Shown piece by piece: positions 17,147 through 25,516 of a stretch of 53,864 nt of DNA; within the stretch, counting starts at the first letter, position 1, and each line of letters starts with the position of its first letter. The notes beneath the pieces were generated by a model. It worked only from the letters and a program-made list of their open reading frames with translations. It searched no databases and had not been told where the DNA came from. Source of the DNA: Planctomycetota bacterium (GTDB taxonomy: Bacteria; Planctomycetota; MHYJ01; JACPRB01); contig DATLZA010000115.1 in assembly GCA_035574235.1 (NCBI GenBank), positions 1 through 53,864 of the forward strand, written 5' to 3'. The position numbers were made by a program, and so were the translations under genes.

Positions 17147-17170
17147 CACCTGAGGGACCAGGGGTAATTT
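17143..17170 (+). promoter_or_regulatory. Putative internal promoter for gcvH-gcvPA-gcvPB
   Basis: A perfect -35 TTGACA (17143-17148) overlaps the gcvT stop. A 16-bp spacer leads to a -10-like TAATTT (17165-17170). This would let gcvHPP be expressed apart from gcvT. Confidence 0.4.
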
Positions 17171-17174
17171 AGGC

Positions 17175-17200
17175 GGCGGACGGACGGCGCGCCGTCCGCC
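17175..17200 (+). promoter_or_regulatory. GC-rich hairpin in the gcvH leader
   Basis: The leader before gcvH contains an 18-bp perfect palindrome, CGGACGGCGCGCCGTCCG (17181-17198). It can alternatively pair GGCGGAC (17175-17181) with GTCCGCC (17194-17200). It ends about 10 nt before the Shine-Dalgarno GGGAGAG of gcvH. There is no U-tract, so it is not an intrinsic terminator. A mRNA-stability or attenuation element, or a dimeric protein site, is possible. Confidence 0.45.
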
Positions 17201-17222
17201 GGGCACCTAGGGAGAGACCGGG

Positions 17223-17669
17223 ATGAGGCCAGACGACTACAAGTACAGCGAAACCCACGAGTGGATCAAATATAACGAGAAGAAGAAGGAAGCCACGATC
17301 GGGATCACCGATTACGCCGTCAAGCAGCTCTCCGACCTCGTGCACCTGGAGCTGCCCAAGGTCGGGGACACCCTCGAGCAGGGGGCGCCGTTCGGCGAAA
17401 TCGAGTCGGTCAAAACCGTGGCGGATCTCGTTTCCCCCCTGAGCGGCAAGGTCATCGAGGTCAATAAGGAGGTCGCCGCCGACCTCGACATCCTCAAGGA
17501 GGAGCCGTTCGAGGATGGGTGGCTCATCAAGATCAAGCCCTCCGATCCCAGCGAGCTTGAGTCCCTCATGACCAAGAAAGAGTACGAGGAGTTCCTCGAG
17601 TCCGCGGAGGAAGAGGAGGAAGAGGAGTCCGACGACTCCGAGGACGTCGACGAAGACGACTTCGTGTAG
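17223..17669 (+). CDS. gcvH: Glycine cleavage system H protein with acidic C-terminal tail
   Basis: 148 residues against the usual 125-130. GcvH carries the lipoyl arm that moves intermediates between P, T and L proteins. The lipoylation site is Lys64 in 'GEIESVKTVADLVSPLSG', and the flanking H-protein core ('YKYSETHEWIKY', 'VNKEVAADLDILKEEPFEDG', 'WLIKIKPSDPSEL', 'LMTKKEYEEFL') is standard. The unusual part is residues 127-147, almost purely Glu/Asp/Ser ('SAEEEEEEESDDSEDVDEDD'), ending in Phe-Val. Ordinary H-proteins stop just before this. The tail could steer contacts with positively charged partners or adapt to salt. It has a good Shine-Dalgarno and follows a hairpin leader. Confidence 0.95.
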   Translation: MRPDDYKYSETHEWIKYNEKKKEATIGITDYAVKQLSDLVHLELPKVGDTLEQGAPFGEIESVKTVADLVSPLSGKVIEVNKEVAADLDILKEEPFEDGWLIKIKPSDPSELESLMTKKEYEEFLESAEEEEEEESDDSEDVDEDDFV

Positions 17670-17738
17670 GCCGACCGGGTCGCCGCGTCCGGAAAACGCC
17701 GGGACCCTTCGCTCTTTCGAAAATCCGGATTTTCGCGA

Positions 17739-19076
17739 ATGGACTACATCCAGAATACGCCCGAGGACGTCGCCGAAATGCTGCGCGCCGTGGGCGCTTC
17801 GTCGATCGACGACCTCTTCGCCTCCATCCCCGCCGACCTGCGCCTGACCCGCCCCCTCGACCTGCCGCCCGCGCTTTCCGAACAGGATCTGGTGGCCCAC
17901 CTCGAAACCCTGGCCGCCCGAAACCGGGTCTTCGAGCCCACCCGGTCGTTCCTGGGCGCCGGGGGCTACAACCACTTCATCCCCTCCGTGGTGGACGCCC
18001 TCGCCTCGCGCGGGGAATTCTTCTCGGCCTATACGCCCTACCAGGCCGAAGCCAGCCAGGGCACCCTCCAGCACATCTTCGAATTCCAATCGATGATCTG
18101 CGAGCTGACGGGGATGGAGGTCGCCAACGCCTCCCACTACGACGGCGCCACCGCCCTCCAGGAGGCCGTGGCGATGTCGATCGACCACACCGGGCGGCGC
18201 AAGATCGTCCTCTCCTCGGCCCTTCACCCCCATGCACGCGCCGTGGTGCGCTCGATTTTCCGGGCCATGGACGTCCAGATCGTGGAGGTGGCCCATGTCC
18301 GCGGGGTGACCCCCGTGGCCACCCTCCGGGAGGCGGCCCAGGACGCCGCCTGCGTGGCGATCCAGAATCCCAATTTCCTCGGAGGCGTGGAGGACCTGGC
18401 GGGCGTCGCGGAGGCGGCCCATGCGGCCGGCGCGGTGGCGGTGGCGAGCGTTCACCCCCTCGCCCTGGCGATCCTCAAGTCCCCCGGAGAGGCCGGCTGC
18501 GACATCGCCGTGGGAGACGCGCAGCCCCTGGGGATTCCTCTCAGCTTCGGCGGTCCCTGGTGCGGCTTCATCGCCGCCCGGCGGGACTTCCTGCGCGAAA
18601 TGCCCGGCCGCATCGTGGGGGAGACGGTGGACGCCGAGGGGAAGCGCGGTTTCGTCCTCACGCTCCAGACGCGGGAGCAGCACATCCGCCGCGAGAAGGC
18701 CTCGTCCAACATCTGCACGAACCAGGCCCTCATGGCGCTCCGCGCCACGATTTACATGGAAGCGCTCGGGCCTTCGGGAATGCGCCGCGCCGCGGAGCTC
18801 TGCGCGCGCCGGGCGCACGAACTGGCCGCGAAACTCGCGCGCGTCCCCGGGGTGAAACTCCCCTACTCCGCCCCCTTCTTCCACGAATTCGTCGCCGAAA
18901 TTCCCCACGCGGCCCAGACGCTCGCGCGCCTCCAGGAACGCGGCTTCCTGGGCGGCCTCTTCCTGCACCCCTTCTACCGGGACCTGCGCGAGCACGTCCT
19001 TCTCTGCGCCACGGAACGCCACGCGCCGGAAGATCTGGACGCGTTCGTCGCCGCCCTGGCGGAGTGCCTCCGATGA
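17739..19076 (+). CDS. gcvPA: Glycine dehydrogenase (decarboxylating) subunit 1
   Basis: 445 residues, the usual size of the N-terminal half of a split P-protein. Together with GcvPB it decarboxylates glycine and loads the aminomethyl group onto GcvH. Family stretches include 'YIQNTPEDVAEMLRAVGASS', 'SFLGAGGYNHFIPSVVDAL', 'FFSAYTPYQAEASQGTLQHI', 'FEFQSMICELTGMEVANASH', 'VAIQNPNFLGGVED' and 'REQHIRREKASSNICTNQAL'. The PLP lysine lies in the partner subunit, as expected. It starts 69 bp after gcvH, and its stop overlaps the gcvPB start by 4 bp (ATGA), which fits the need for equal amounts. Confidence 0.96.
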   Translation: MDYIQNTPEDVAEMLRAVGASSIDDLFASIPADLRLTRPLDLPPALSEQDLVAHLETLAARNRVFEPTRSFLGAGGYNHFIPSVVDALASRGEFFSAYTPYQAEASQGTLQHIFEFQSMICELTGMEVANASHYDGATALQEAVAMSIDHTGRRKIVLSSALHPHARAVVRSIFRAMDVQIVEVAHVRGVTPVATLREAAQDAACVAIQNPNFLGGVEDLAGVAEAAHAAGAVAVASVHPLALAILKSPGEAGCDIAVGDAQPLGIPLSFGGPWCGFIAARRDFLREMPGRIVGETVDAEGKRGFVLTLQTREQHIRREKASSNICTNQALMALRATIYMEALGPSGMRRAAELCARRAHELAAKLARVPGVKLPYSAPFFHEFVAEIPHAAQTLARLQERGFLGGLFLHPFYRDLREHVLLCATERHAPEDLDAFVAALAECLR

Positions 19077-20521
19077 AGACGATCTTCGAGAAAAGCCGCC
19101 CCGGCCGCGCCACCGTCTACTTCCCTCCGCCGGCGCCGGGCGAGCGCCCGATCGAGGAGATCCTGCCGCGGACCGCGCTCCGGGCCCGCCCCCCCGCCCT
19201 CCCCGAAGTCGCCGAGCTCGAGGTCGTCCGCCACTTCACCGAGCTTTCCCACCGCACCTTCTCGATCGACGGGAACTTCTACCCCCTGGGCTCCTGCACG
19301 ATGAAGTACAACCCCCGCGTCAACGAAAAGGTCGCCGCGCTTCCCGGATTCGCCCGGCTTCATCCCTTCCAGCCGGCCGAAACCGTTCAGGGGATGCTGG
19401 AACTCCTCTGGCGCCTGGAGCGCATGCTCGCGGAGATCGCCGGAATGGACGCGGTGACCCTCCAGCCCGCCGCCGGCGCCCAGGGGGAGCTCACCGGCAT
19501 CCTTCTCATCCGCGCCCACCACGTGGAAAACCGCCAAGGCCATCGCACCGAGGTTCTCATTCCCGACAGCGCCCACGGCACCAACCCCGCCACCGCCACC
19601 CTCTGCGGCTACCGCACGGTGAGCCTCAAGACGGACCGGCGGGGCGGCGTGGATCTCGAAGACCTCAAGGCGAAACTCTCCGACCGCACCGCCGCCCTCA
19701 TGATCACCAATCCCTCGACGCTCGGGCTCTTCGAGGAACGGATCCGGACGATCGCCGACCTTGTCCACGGCGCGGGCGGCCTGGTCTACATGGACGGCGC
19801 CAACATGAACGCCATCCAGGGGAAGGTCCGCCCCGGCGATTTCGGCGTGGATGTGATGCACTTCAACCTGCACAAGACGTTCTCCACGCCGCACGGGGGC
19901 GGCGGCCCCGGCTCCGGACCCGTGGCCTGCACGAAGCTCCTGGAGCCTTACCTCCCCGTCCCGCGCATCGTCCGCGAGGGGGACCGGTTCTCGTTCGACT
20001 TCTCGGCCCCCAAATCGATCGGCCGGGTCAAGAGCTTCTGGGGCAACGTGGGGATGCACGTGCGCGCTTACGCCTACCTGCGCGCCCACGGTCCGGAAGG
20101 GATCCGCCGCAACGCGGAGCACGCGGTCCTCAACGCCAACTACCTTCTGGCCCGGCTCCGGGGGACCTACAAGGTGGCCTACGACCGTCCCTGCATGCAC
20201 GAGTTCGTCCTGGACGGTTCCCCCTTCCGCAAATACGGCGTCCGGACGCTCGACATCGCCAAGCGCCTCCTCGACTTCCGGTTCCACCCGCCGACGATCT
20301 ATTTCCCCCTGATCGTCCACGAGGCGCTCATGATCGAGCCCACCGAGACGGAGAACAAGGAGACGCTCGACGCCTTCGCCGACGCGATGCTCCGGATCGC
20401 CGAAGAAGCCCGCACGAACCCCGAGGTCGTCCGCACCGCCCCGCACACGACGGCCGTCAAGCGGCTCAACGAGGTGAAAGCCGCCAAGGAGCCGATCGTG
20501 CGCTGCTCGCTGTGCGGATAG
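19073..20521 (+). CDS. gcvPB: Glycine dehydrogenase (decarboxylating) subunit 2
   Basis: 482 residues from ATG 19073, inside the gcvPA stop; longer upstream reading is a shadow of gcvPA. This is the PLP-carrying half of the split P-protein. The Schiff-base lysine is Lys268 in 'DVMHFNLHKTFSTPHGGGGP', and the family shows in 'FSIDGNFYPLGSCTMKYNPR', 'LQPAAGAQGELTGILLIRA', 'IPDSAHGTNPATATLCGY' and 'MITNPSTLGLFEERI'. The last residues 'RCSLCG' give a CxxC-type end of unclear meaning. It is the last gene of the gcv cluster. A convergent gene ends 9 bp beyond. Confidence 0.96.
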   Translation: MKTIFEKSRPGRATVYFPPPAPGERPIEEILPRTALRARPPALPEVAELEVVRHFTELSHRTFSIDGNFYPLGSCTMKYNPRVNEKVAALPGFARLHPFQPAETVQGMLELLWRLERMLAEIAGMDAVTLQPAAGAQGELTGILLIRAHHVENRQGHRTEVLIPDSAHGTNPATATLCGYRTVSLKTDRRGGVDLEDLKAKLSDRTAALMITNPSTLGLFEERIRTIADLVHGAGGLVYMDGANMNAIQGKVRPGDFGVDVMHFNLHKTFSTPHGGGGPGSGPVACTKLLEPYLPVPRIVREGDRFSFDFSAPKSIGRVKSFWGNVGMHVRAYAYLRAHGPEGIRRNAEHAVLNANYLLARLRGTYKVAYDRPCMHEFVLDGSPFRKYGVRTLDIAKRLLDFRFHPPTIYFPLIVHEALMIEPTETENKETLDAFADAMLRIAEEARTNPEVVRTAPHTTAVKRLNEVKAAKEPIVRCSLCG

Positions 20522-20530
20522 AAGGCGGCG

Positions 20531-21331
20531 TCAGGGGAAGATCGGGAAGGGCAGCGGCGCCACCAGATCCAACCCCACCCGCGTCCCCGTGTAGCGCCAC
20601 CCCTCCTGGTAATACCGGCGGCTGCGCAGATAGGCCGACCACGGATAGGGCCGGAAATAGGCGGGCCAGAACCAGTCGGGGCGGTAGAAGTAGCCGTCCA
20701 GGCGCGCCAGCTGGCGGAGCTGCTCCCGGTGGAATTCCTCCCACTCCTTTTCCCGGCGGCGCCGTTCCTCCTCCCGCCGCCGCGCGCGCTCTTCCTCCTG
20801 GCGGCGCCGGCGGTCCTCCGCCTCCTGTCGGCGCGCCCGCAGAAGCTCCGCCTCCGACCGCGTCATCCAGCGCCCGTCCACCTGAACGAACCCCTTGGCC
20901 GCCTGAGCTTCCTCGTACGGCAGCCACCGGTCGCCCACCTTCTCGTGTCCGAGCTCCCGATGCGCCCCTTCATGGGCCGGATCGAGCTCCAGAACTTTCC
21001 GCGCCAGCTCGTCCAGATACCGCGTCAGTCCGTTCTCGCGGCACCACTGCATGAGGCGGACGTACTCCTGCGGGTCGCGGGAGTCGCCGACCCGGCGGCG
21101 GCGCTCTTCATATTCGTGCAGGACCGTCCGGCCCGGACGGACGGACGTGACCTGATCCGCCGGAAGCACGATCCGCCCGTGCGGAACGTCCACGACGATC
21201 TTTCCCGGCTGATCGGGGGCCTCGCGCCGCACCCCCGTGATCGTCTTTCCGTTGGTCAGGACGATCTCGTCCGCCGCCGCCGGCAGCGTTCCGGCCGCCA
21301 GAACCATCGCCGCCCTGAGCACGATCTTCAT
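20531..21331 (-). CDS. Secreted protein with short repeat motifs and a long charged coiled coil
   Basis: 266 residues. A signal peptide (residues 1-20, 'AAMVLAAGTLPAAADE') leads to a small beta domain 'IVLTNGKTITGVRRE...GKIVVDVPHGRIVLPADQV', a pattern often seen at the start of exported proteins of planctomycete-like genomes. Then comes a pair of 'G...(V)(D)GRWM/L..E' units ('HEKVGDRWLPYEEAQAAKG', 'FVQVDGRWMTRSEAE'), a strongly charged Arg/Glu coiled coil (about 165-205), and a Tyr/Trp/Pro-rich tail ('YFYRPDWFWPAYFRPYPWS'). No enzyme motif was seen. The aromatic tail and coiled coil suggest an envelope scaffold or a surface-binding role, which is a guess. It is convergent with gcvPB. Confidence 0.7.
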   Translation of the reverse strand: MKIVLRAAMVLAAGTLPAAADEIVLTNGKTITGVRREAPDQPGKIVVDVPHGRIVLPADQVTSVRPGRTVLHEYEERRRRVGDSRDPQEYVRLMQWCRENGLTRYLDELARKVLELDPAHEGAHRELGHEKVGDRWLPYEEAQAAKGFVQVDGRWMTRSEAELLRARRQEAEDRRRRQEEERARRREEERRRREKEWEEFHREQLRQLARLDGYFYRPDWFWPAYFRPYPWSAYLRSRRYYQEGWRYTGTRVGLDLVAPLPFPIFP

Positions 21332-21361
21332 GACTCCGTCCTCCGACGACTCCCTCTTAAT

Positions 21362-21367
21362 ATTATA
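21362..21367 (-). promoter_or_regulatory. -10 element upstream of the coiled-coil secreted protein
   Basis: TATAAT on the minus strand (21362-21367), 30 bp before the ATG at 21331, with a Shine-Dalgarno-like GGAGGA between. No clear -35 box was found. Confidence 0.35.
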
Positions 21368-21486
21368 GGACGCTCGCCCCCCAGGGTTCTCTGCTTTCGG
21401 GATTCCGCGCGGCCGTCGGCGTTACGCCCTCTTCGGGACTCCACTTGCGGCCCCGTCCGGCCGATAAATTTAGGGTAGGAACCGAC

Positions 21487-23550
21487 GTGACTTTCAAAGA
21501 CCTCCTGCGCCTGCTCCGGCGGCGGTGGCCCACCGCGGTGGCGGCGTTCGCGCTCGTCTTCGCGGGCTTCGTGGTTTTCTCCGCCGTCAAGGAACGCCCC
21601 ACCTACCGCGCCCGCGCCAGCGTCATCATCGCCACGCCTCCCCTTTTTCTCAACGCCCAGAGCAACCAGTGGATCACCATCGACACCAAGGATCTGCCGA
21701 CCTGGATCTCCATCATCCGCAGCCGGCGGATCCTGGACCGGGTCAAGGAGCGCCTGCGGCCCCAGGTCCCCGGCTGGCAGGACGCCTGGGCCGACAGCGT
21801 CCAGGCCTCCGCCGAGGGCGGCCGACAGATCGTGTGGATCGAGGCGGTCGCCCCCACGGCCGACGTGGCCGCCGCCATCGCCAACGCCGCCGCCGAGGAG
21901 GCCGTCCGCTTCGGCCGCGAGGACGCCCGCAACGAACAGCTCCGCGCCATCGAGCGCGCCGGCCGCCGGGCCCAGGACGAACGCCGCCTCCAGCAGCGGG
22001 AGATCGACGAGATCCGCCGCCTCCGGGCCGAAGCCCGCGCCCGCTTCGGCTCCGAAAGCGTCGAGGTGGATTTCCGCAAGCTGCAGGAGGACATCCAGGG
22101 TCATGAAGTGCGGCTCCGGGAGCTGGAGCGGCGGATCTCCTCCACCCGGCTGCGCCTCGAACGCCTCAGGTCCGACCGCTCCGTCGTCGAACATCTCCAG
22201 CGGGAGACCCTCCCCCGCGCCGCCACCGTCCAGGTCCGCATCCAGGAGAATCCCCGCGTGCGCGCCGCCGTCGAGCGCCTGGAGGGCCTGTACCGGACGC
22301 TGCACGGCCTGCGCCGCCGGTACACCGACGAGCACCCCTCCGTCATCGCCACGCGCGACGACCTGCGCGAGGCGGAGCTGGAGCTGACGCGCACGCAGTT
22401 TCAGGCCCTGGGGCGCGACCTGGACGCCGAGGAACTGTCCCTTCGCGCCGACGCCGAGCTGGCCGCGATCGAGCGGCGCGTCCTGGAGCCGGAGCTGAGG
22501 GAGCTCCGCGCCCGCCTGGAAAGCCTGGCGCCCGCCGTCGAGGAGATCCAGCGCCACGAGCGACTGGCCGCCGAGGCCGCCAAACGGGTGGAACAGGTGG
22601 AGGCGCTTCGCGTCCAGCTGGAAACCTCGCCGGAGCCGCTGGCGTACGTGACCTCTCTCGACCCCGCCCGCGCGGACGACGCCCAGCCCGTGGAACTTCG
22701 CCTGCGCAAGTCCTGGCCGGTGGCGCTTCTGGCGGGCGTGATCGTGGGGCTTTCGTTCGCCTTCCTGATGGATTTCCTGGACACCTCGCTCCGGACCGAT
22801 TACGACGTCCGGCGCCACCTCGACTGGCCCGTCCTCGCCGTGGTTCCCAAGGTCTCCGAGGCCGAAGTCCTCGGCTTGAGGGCCGTGCCCGCCAGCGCCC
22901 TTCCGGAAATCTTCGACACGCTCGCCACCGTGCTTCTGTCCCTCCCGTCCACTCAGCCGCCCCGCGTCTTCCTGGTCACCAGCACCAATCCTCGGGAGGG
23001 CAAGACGGCCGCGTCGGTCAACCTGGCCGTCGCCCTGGCCCGCCAGGGGCGGCGGACGCTGCTCCTGGACGGCGATCTGCGCGCCCCCTCGATCCACCGC
23101 CTGCTGGCCCTGCCCAACGACGCGGGCGTCAGCGAACTTCTGGCCGGCACGGTCACGCTGGGCGACGCCGGCATCTTCCAGGACGTCCCCGAGGTCCCCA
23201 ACCTCAAGGTCATCACCAGCGGGGCCAGCCCCGGAAATCCGTACGAGCTTCTGGACGCCGCCCGCGTCGGCGCCCTCATGGCCCCCCTGCGCGACTCCTT
23301 CGACGCCGTGGTCCTGGACACGCCGCCGGTCCTGCGCACCGGGGATGCCCTCAAGTTCTCCTCCGCGGCGGACGCGGTGCTTTTCGTCGTCGAATCGGGC
23401 CGGACGGACCAGCGGCAGGCCACCTGGGCCAAGCGCCTGCTCGAGAACGTCCAGGCGAAGGTGGCGGGCGTGGTCCTCAACCAGGCGGCCCGCGAGAGCG
23501 AGGAGTATTACTACTACTACGGACACCGCAAGGAAACGCGGGCCGTTTAG
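21487..23550 (+). CDS. Wzc/CpsD-type polysaccharide co-polymerase and bacterial tyrosine autokinase
   Basis: 687 residues from GTG 21487, preferred over in-frame TTG 21445 because AGGA lies just before it. An N-terminal membrane helix (15-32), a long extracytoplasmic coiled coil, a second membrane helix (about 410-430, 'VALLAGVIVGLSFAFLMDFL') and a cytoplasmic BY-kinase domain follow in the Wzc order. The kinase shows Walker A 'TNPREGKT' (500-507), Walker A-prime 'TLLLDGDLRAP' and Walker B 'AVVLDTPPVL', and it ends in a tyrosine cluster (Tyr674-678) for autophosphorylation. Such proteins control chain length and export of capsule or exopolysaccharide. No Wza, Wzx, Wzy or glycosyltransferase gene is near, so it is an orphan here. 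Its stop overlaps the convergent stop of the next gene. Confidence 0.92.
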   Translation: MTFKDLLRLLRRRWPTAVAAFALVFAGFVVFSAVKERPTYRARASVIIATPPLFLNAQSNQWITIDTKDLPTWISIIRSRRILDRVKERLRPQVPGWQDAWADSVQASAEGGRQIVWIEAVAPTADVAAAIANAAAEEAVRFGREDARNEQLRAIERAGRRAQDERRLQQREIDEIRRLRAEARARFGSESVEVDFRKLQEDIQGHEVRLRELERRISSTRLRLERLRSDRSVVEHLQRETLPRAATVQVRIQENPRVRAAVERLEGLYRTLHGLRRRYTDEHPSVIATRDDLREAELELTRTQFQALGRDLDAEELSLRADAELAAIERRVLEPELRELRARLESLAPAVEEIQRHERLAAEAAKRVEQVEALRVQLETSPEPLAYVTSLDPARADDAQPVELRLRKSWPVALLAGVIVGLSFAFLMDFLDTSLRTDYDVRRHLDWPVLAVVPKVSEAEVLGLRAVPASALPEIFDTLATVLLSLPSTQPPRVFLVTSTNPREGKTAASVNLAVALARQGRRTLLLDGDLRAPSIHRLLALPNDAGVSELLAGTVTLGDAGIFQDVPEVPNLKVITSGASPGNPYELLDAARVGALMAPLRDSFDAVVLDTPPVLRTGDALKFSSAADAVLFVVESGRTDQRQATWAKRLLENVQAKVAGVVLNQAARESEEYYYYYGHRKETRAV

Positions 23551-25052
23551 TACTTCTGCGCCGACTCCTTCAGGCAGTACACGTACCCCGCGGCGTTGGC
23601 CACGTAGATGTGATCGTCGGCCGTGTTGGTCAGAATATGCTGGAGGACGCGGGTCGGATAGCGCCCCACGATCTTCCCGCTCTTCTCGTCCATCGCGTAG
23701 ATTTCGTTCTTGGGGCCCAGGATGTAGATCCGCTCCTTGCCCTTGAAGAGGAACCGCTCCGCGAGGGGCAGCTTCCAGCGGAGGTTGCCGTTGCGCTTCG
23801 GGCCGAGCGCCTGGCCGGTCTTGGGGTCGCGATGCAGGGGCAGAATCTCGAACGCGTGAAGCGCCCCGCCCTCGGTGGCCACGTAGACCGTTTCGCCCAC
23901 GGCCACCGCGGGCGACTTGATCGGCGCCCCGCACTCGTACTTCCAGATGAGACCGCCCGAATTCGCGTCGAGGGCGTAGAAGGCGTTATCCATTCCGCCC
24001 ACGAAGAGGAACGTCGTCTCCCGCTGGGCCTTGGCCTTGCGCGACTTGTCGTCCCCGGCGGCGGCCGGAGGCGGAGCCATCATCCCCGCGCCCGCGGCGG
24101 CGGCCGGAGCGGGCGAAGGGGACGGCGCCACCTCTTCAGGATGACGGTAGACGTGGATGATCGGATCCGCCTTCAGCTCCCGTTCCGTCGCGTACGTCCA
24201 GTTGAGGTTCCCGTTTTCGACGTTGTAGGAGTAGACCTTGCCGTCGTGGCAGACGAAGTACAGCGAGGGGGGATAATAGATCGGCCGGTTGAGGACCTGG
24301 TTCTCGCGGCTGAAAATCTCCGCCCGGTAGAACGTCTTCTCCAGACCCTTGTTCTCGACATCCAGCGCCCACACGCGCGCCAGGTCCGCGCCCGCGACGA
24401 AGACGTAATTCCGGATGGCGTACGGGCGGGCCGAGGGAATGAAGCCCAGGCGGCGCGACCAGACGAGCTTGCCGGACAGGCGATCGACGCAATAGCAGAT
24501 CTGGCGGGAAATGAAGTAGACGTTGTCGCCGTAGGCCTCCGCCTTCAGAAGCTCCCGCAGGTCCGACCGGCGCTTCTGAAGCTCCTGCGTTTCCTTTCCG
24601 GGACCCGTCAGGCGCAGCTGGTCCTCGATCCGCCGGGCCAGAAGCTGCAGCTCCGTCTCCAGCTGCCGCTTGCGCTCCGGCACCCCTTCGGCCACGACCG
24701 GAGGCCAGTCCAGCGGGGTGTCCGTCTCCACCGTGAAGATCCACTGAACCCGGCCGGTGAACCGGTCCATGGCCACCACCTGGTTGTCGGGAGTCTCCAG
24801 GAACAGCTGGTCCCCCGCCAGGGTCATCCGCACGATGGGCCGGTTGGAAAAGCGGTACTCCCACTCCACATGGCGGAACGGGAGCGAACGGACCTCGTCG
24901 AGAACTTCCCTCTCGCCCGGATCGCCCGTGTCCCAAACGACGTCCTGGCGGCCGTCCATTTCGGCGTTGAGCCGCTCTCCGCCGCAGGCGGACAGGGAGG
25001 CCAGGAAGATCCCGGCGGCGGCGGCGCGGAGCCGGGCGGCGGGCGTCCTCAT
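23547..25052 (-). CDS. PQQ-type beta-propeller lipoprotein
   Basis: 501 residues from ATG 25052, whose ATGA overlaps the upstream stop. The lipobox 'LASLSAC' predicts a lipid-anchored exported protein. The rest is a repeat-rich beta-propeller with the Trp-docking motifs of PQQ-like and BamB-type proteins ('NQVVAMDRFTGRVQWIFTVE', 'YCVDRLSGKLVWSRRLG', 'FYALDANSGGLIWKYE', 'IYAMDEKSGKIVGRY'). A charged helical insertion (about 110-160) and a Pro/Ala-rich linker ('APSPSPAPAAAAGAGMMAPP') break the propeller. No PQQ-binding or dehydrogenase residues were identified, so a BamB-like scaffold role in the outer membrane is more likely than catalysis. It is co-transcribed with the small gene before it. 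Confidence 0.8.
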   Translation of the reverse strand: MRTPAARLRAAAAGIFLASLSACGGERLNAEMDGRQDVVWDTGDPGEREVLDEVRSLPFRHVEWEYRFSNRPIVRMTLAGDQLFLETPDNQVVAMDRFTGRVQWIFTVETDTPLDWPPVVAEGVPERKRQLETELQLLARRIEDQLRLTGPGKETQELQKRRSDLRELLKAEAYGDNVYFISRQICYCVDRLSGKLVWSRRLGFIPSARPYAIRNYVFVAGADLARVWALDVENKGLEKTFYRAEIFSRENQVLNRPIYYPPSLYFVCHDGKVYSYNVENGNLNWTYATERELKADPIIHVYRHPEEVAPSPSPAPAAAAGAGMMAPPPAAAGDDKSRKAKAQRETTFLFVGGMDNAFYALDANSGGLIWKYECGAPIKSPAVAVGETVYVATEGGALHAFEILPLHRDPKTGQALGPKRNGNLRWKLPLAERFLFKGKERIYILGPKNEIYAMDEKSGKIVGRYPTRVLQHILTNTADDHIYVANAAGYVYCLKESAQKY

Positions 25053-25321
25053 GGGGCCTCCTTCCTCTTGAGGTAGTCGGCGAGGTTGACCTTGTGCTTC
25101 TTTTCGTATTCGGCGAGCTTCTCGATGCGGGCGATGTCGTCCTGAATCCGGTTGACCAGCTTGAAGATGTAGGGCTTGCCCTTGAGCCGGTCCCGCAGGT
25201 CGCCCAGCATGAGCTCCCAGGAGCCGTTGTAGAGCTCGTCCCGCAGCGCCACCAGGGTGCGTTCGTCGGCGGAGAGGGCGGCGGCGAACTTCTCGTGCGG
25301 CGATGTCTTGCCGGAGGCCAT
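25049..25321 (-). CDS. Small unknown helical protein, first gene before the propeller lipoprotein
   Basis: 90 residues from ATG 25321. No family was recognised. It lacks a signal peptide and membrane segments and looks wholly helical and charged ('DELYNGSWELMLGDLRDRL', 'IQDDIARIEKLAEYEKKHKV'), so it is probably cytoplasmic. It has one of the best promoters in the window (TTGACA, 17 bp, TAGAAT) and its stop overlaps the lipoprotein start by 4 bp, which supports a real coupled gene. Longer reading upstream to 25387 would cross the promoter and is rejected. Confidence 0.75.
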   Translation of the reverse strand: MASGKTSPHEKFAAALSADERTLVALRDELYNGSWELMLGDLRDRLKGKPYIFKLVNRIQDDIARIEKLAEYEKKHKVNLADYLKRKEAP

Positions 25322-25368
25322 AGTGAAGGATCGTCCTCCCCGCGCCCGCTCCCTCGGCGGTCGGCAGG

Positions 25369-25397
25369 ATTCTAGGGCCGCTCCCATAGGCTGTCAA
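25369..25397 (-). promoter_or_regulatory. Near-consensus sigma70 promoter
   Basis: On the minus strand: -35 TTGACA (25392-25397), 17-bp spacer, -10 TAGAAT (25369-25374), 48 bp before the ATG at 25321. It drives the small protein and propeller lipoprotein. Confidence 0.7.
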
Positions 25398-25516
25398 CAA
25401 ATTGTCCCCGCGACGCCCCCGGCGGCCTTTCCCCGGGGGGCGGGGACTGCTAAGATAATGGACGAAGGGCGCGGGCCCTCTCCCTGCGTCTTCCGGGAGA
25501 CTCCGCGCCCCCATTC

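Noticed and set aside
17147-17222. Glycine riboswitch before gcvH or gcvT
   Set aside because: Neither gap contains the conserved paired purine-rich cores of that riboswitch, and the gcvT leader is too short.
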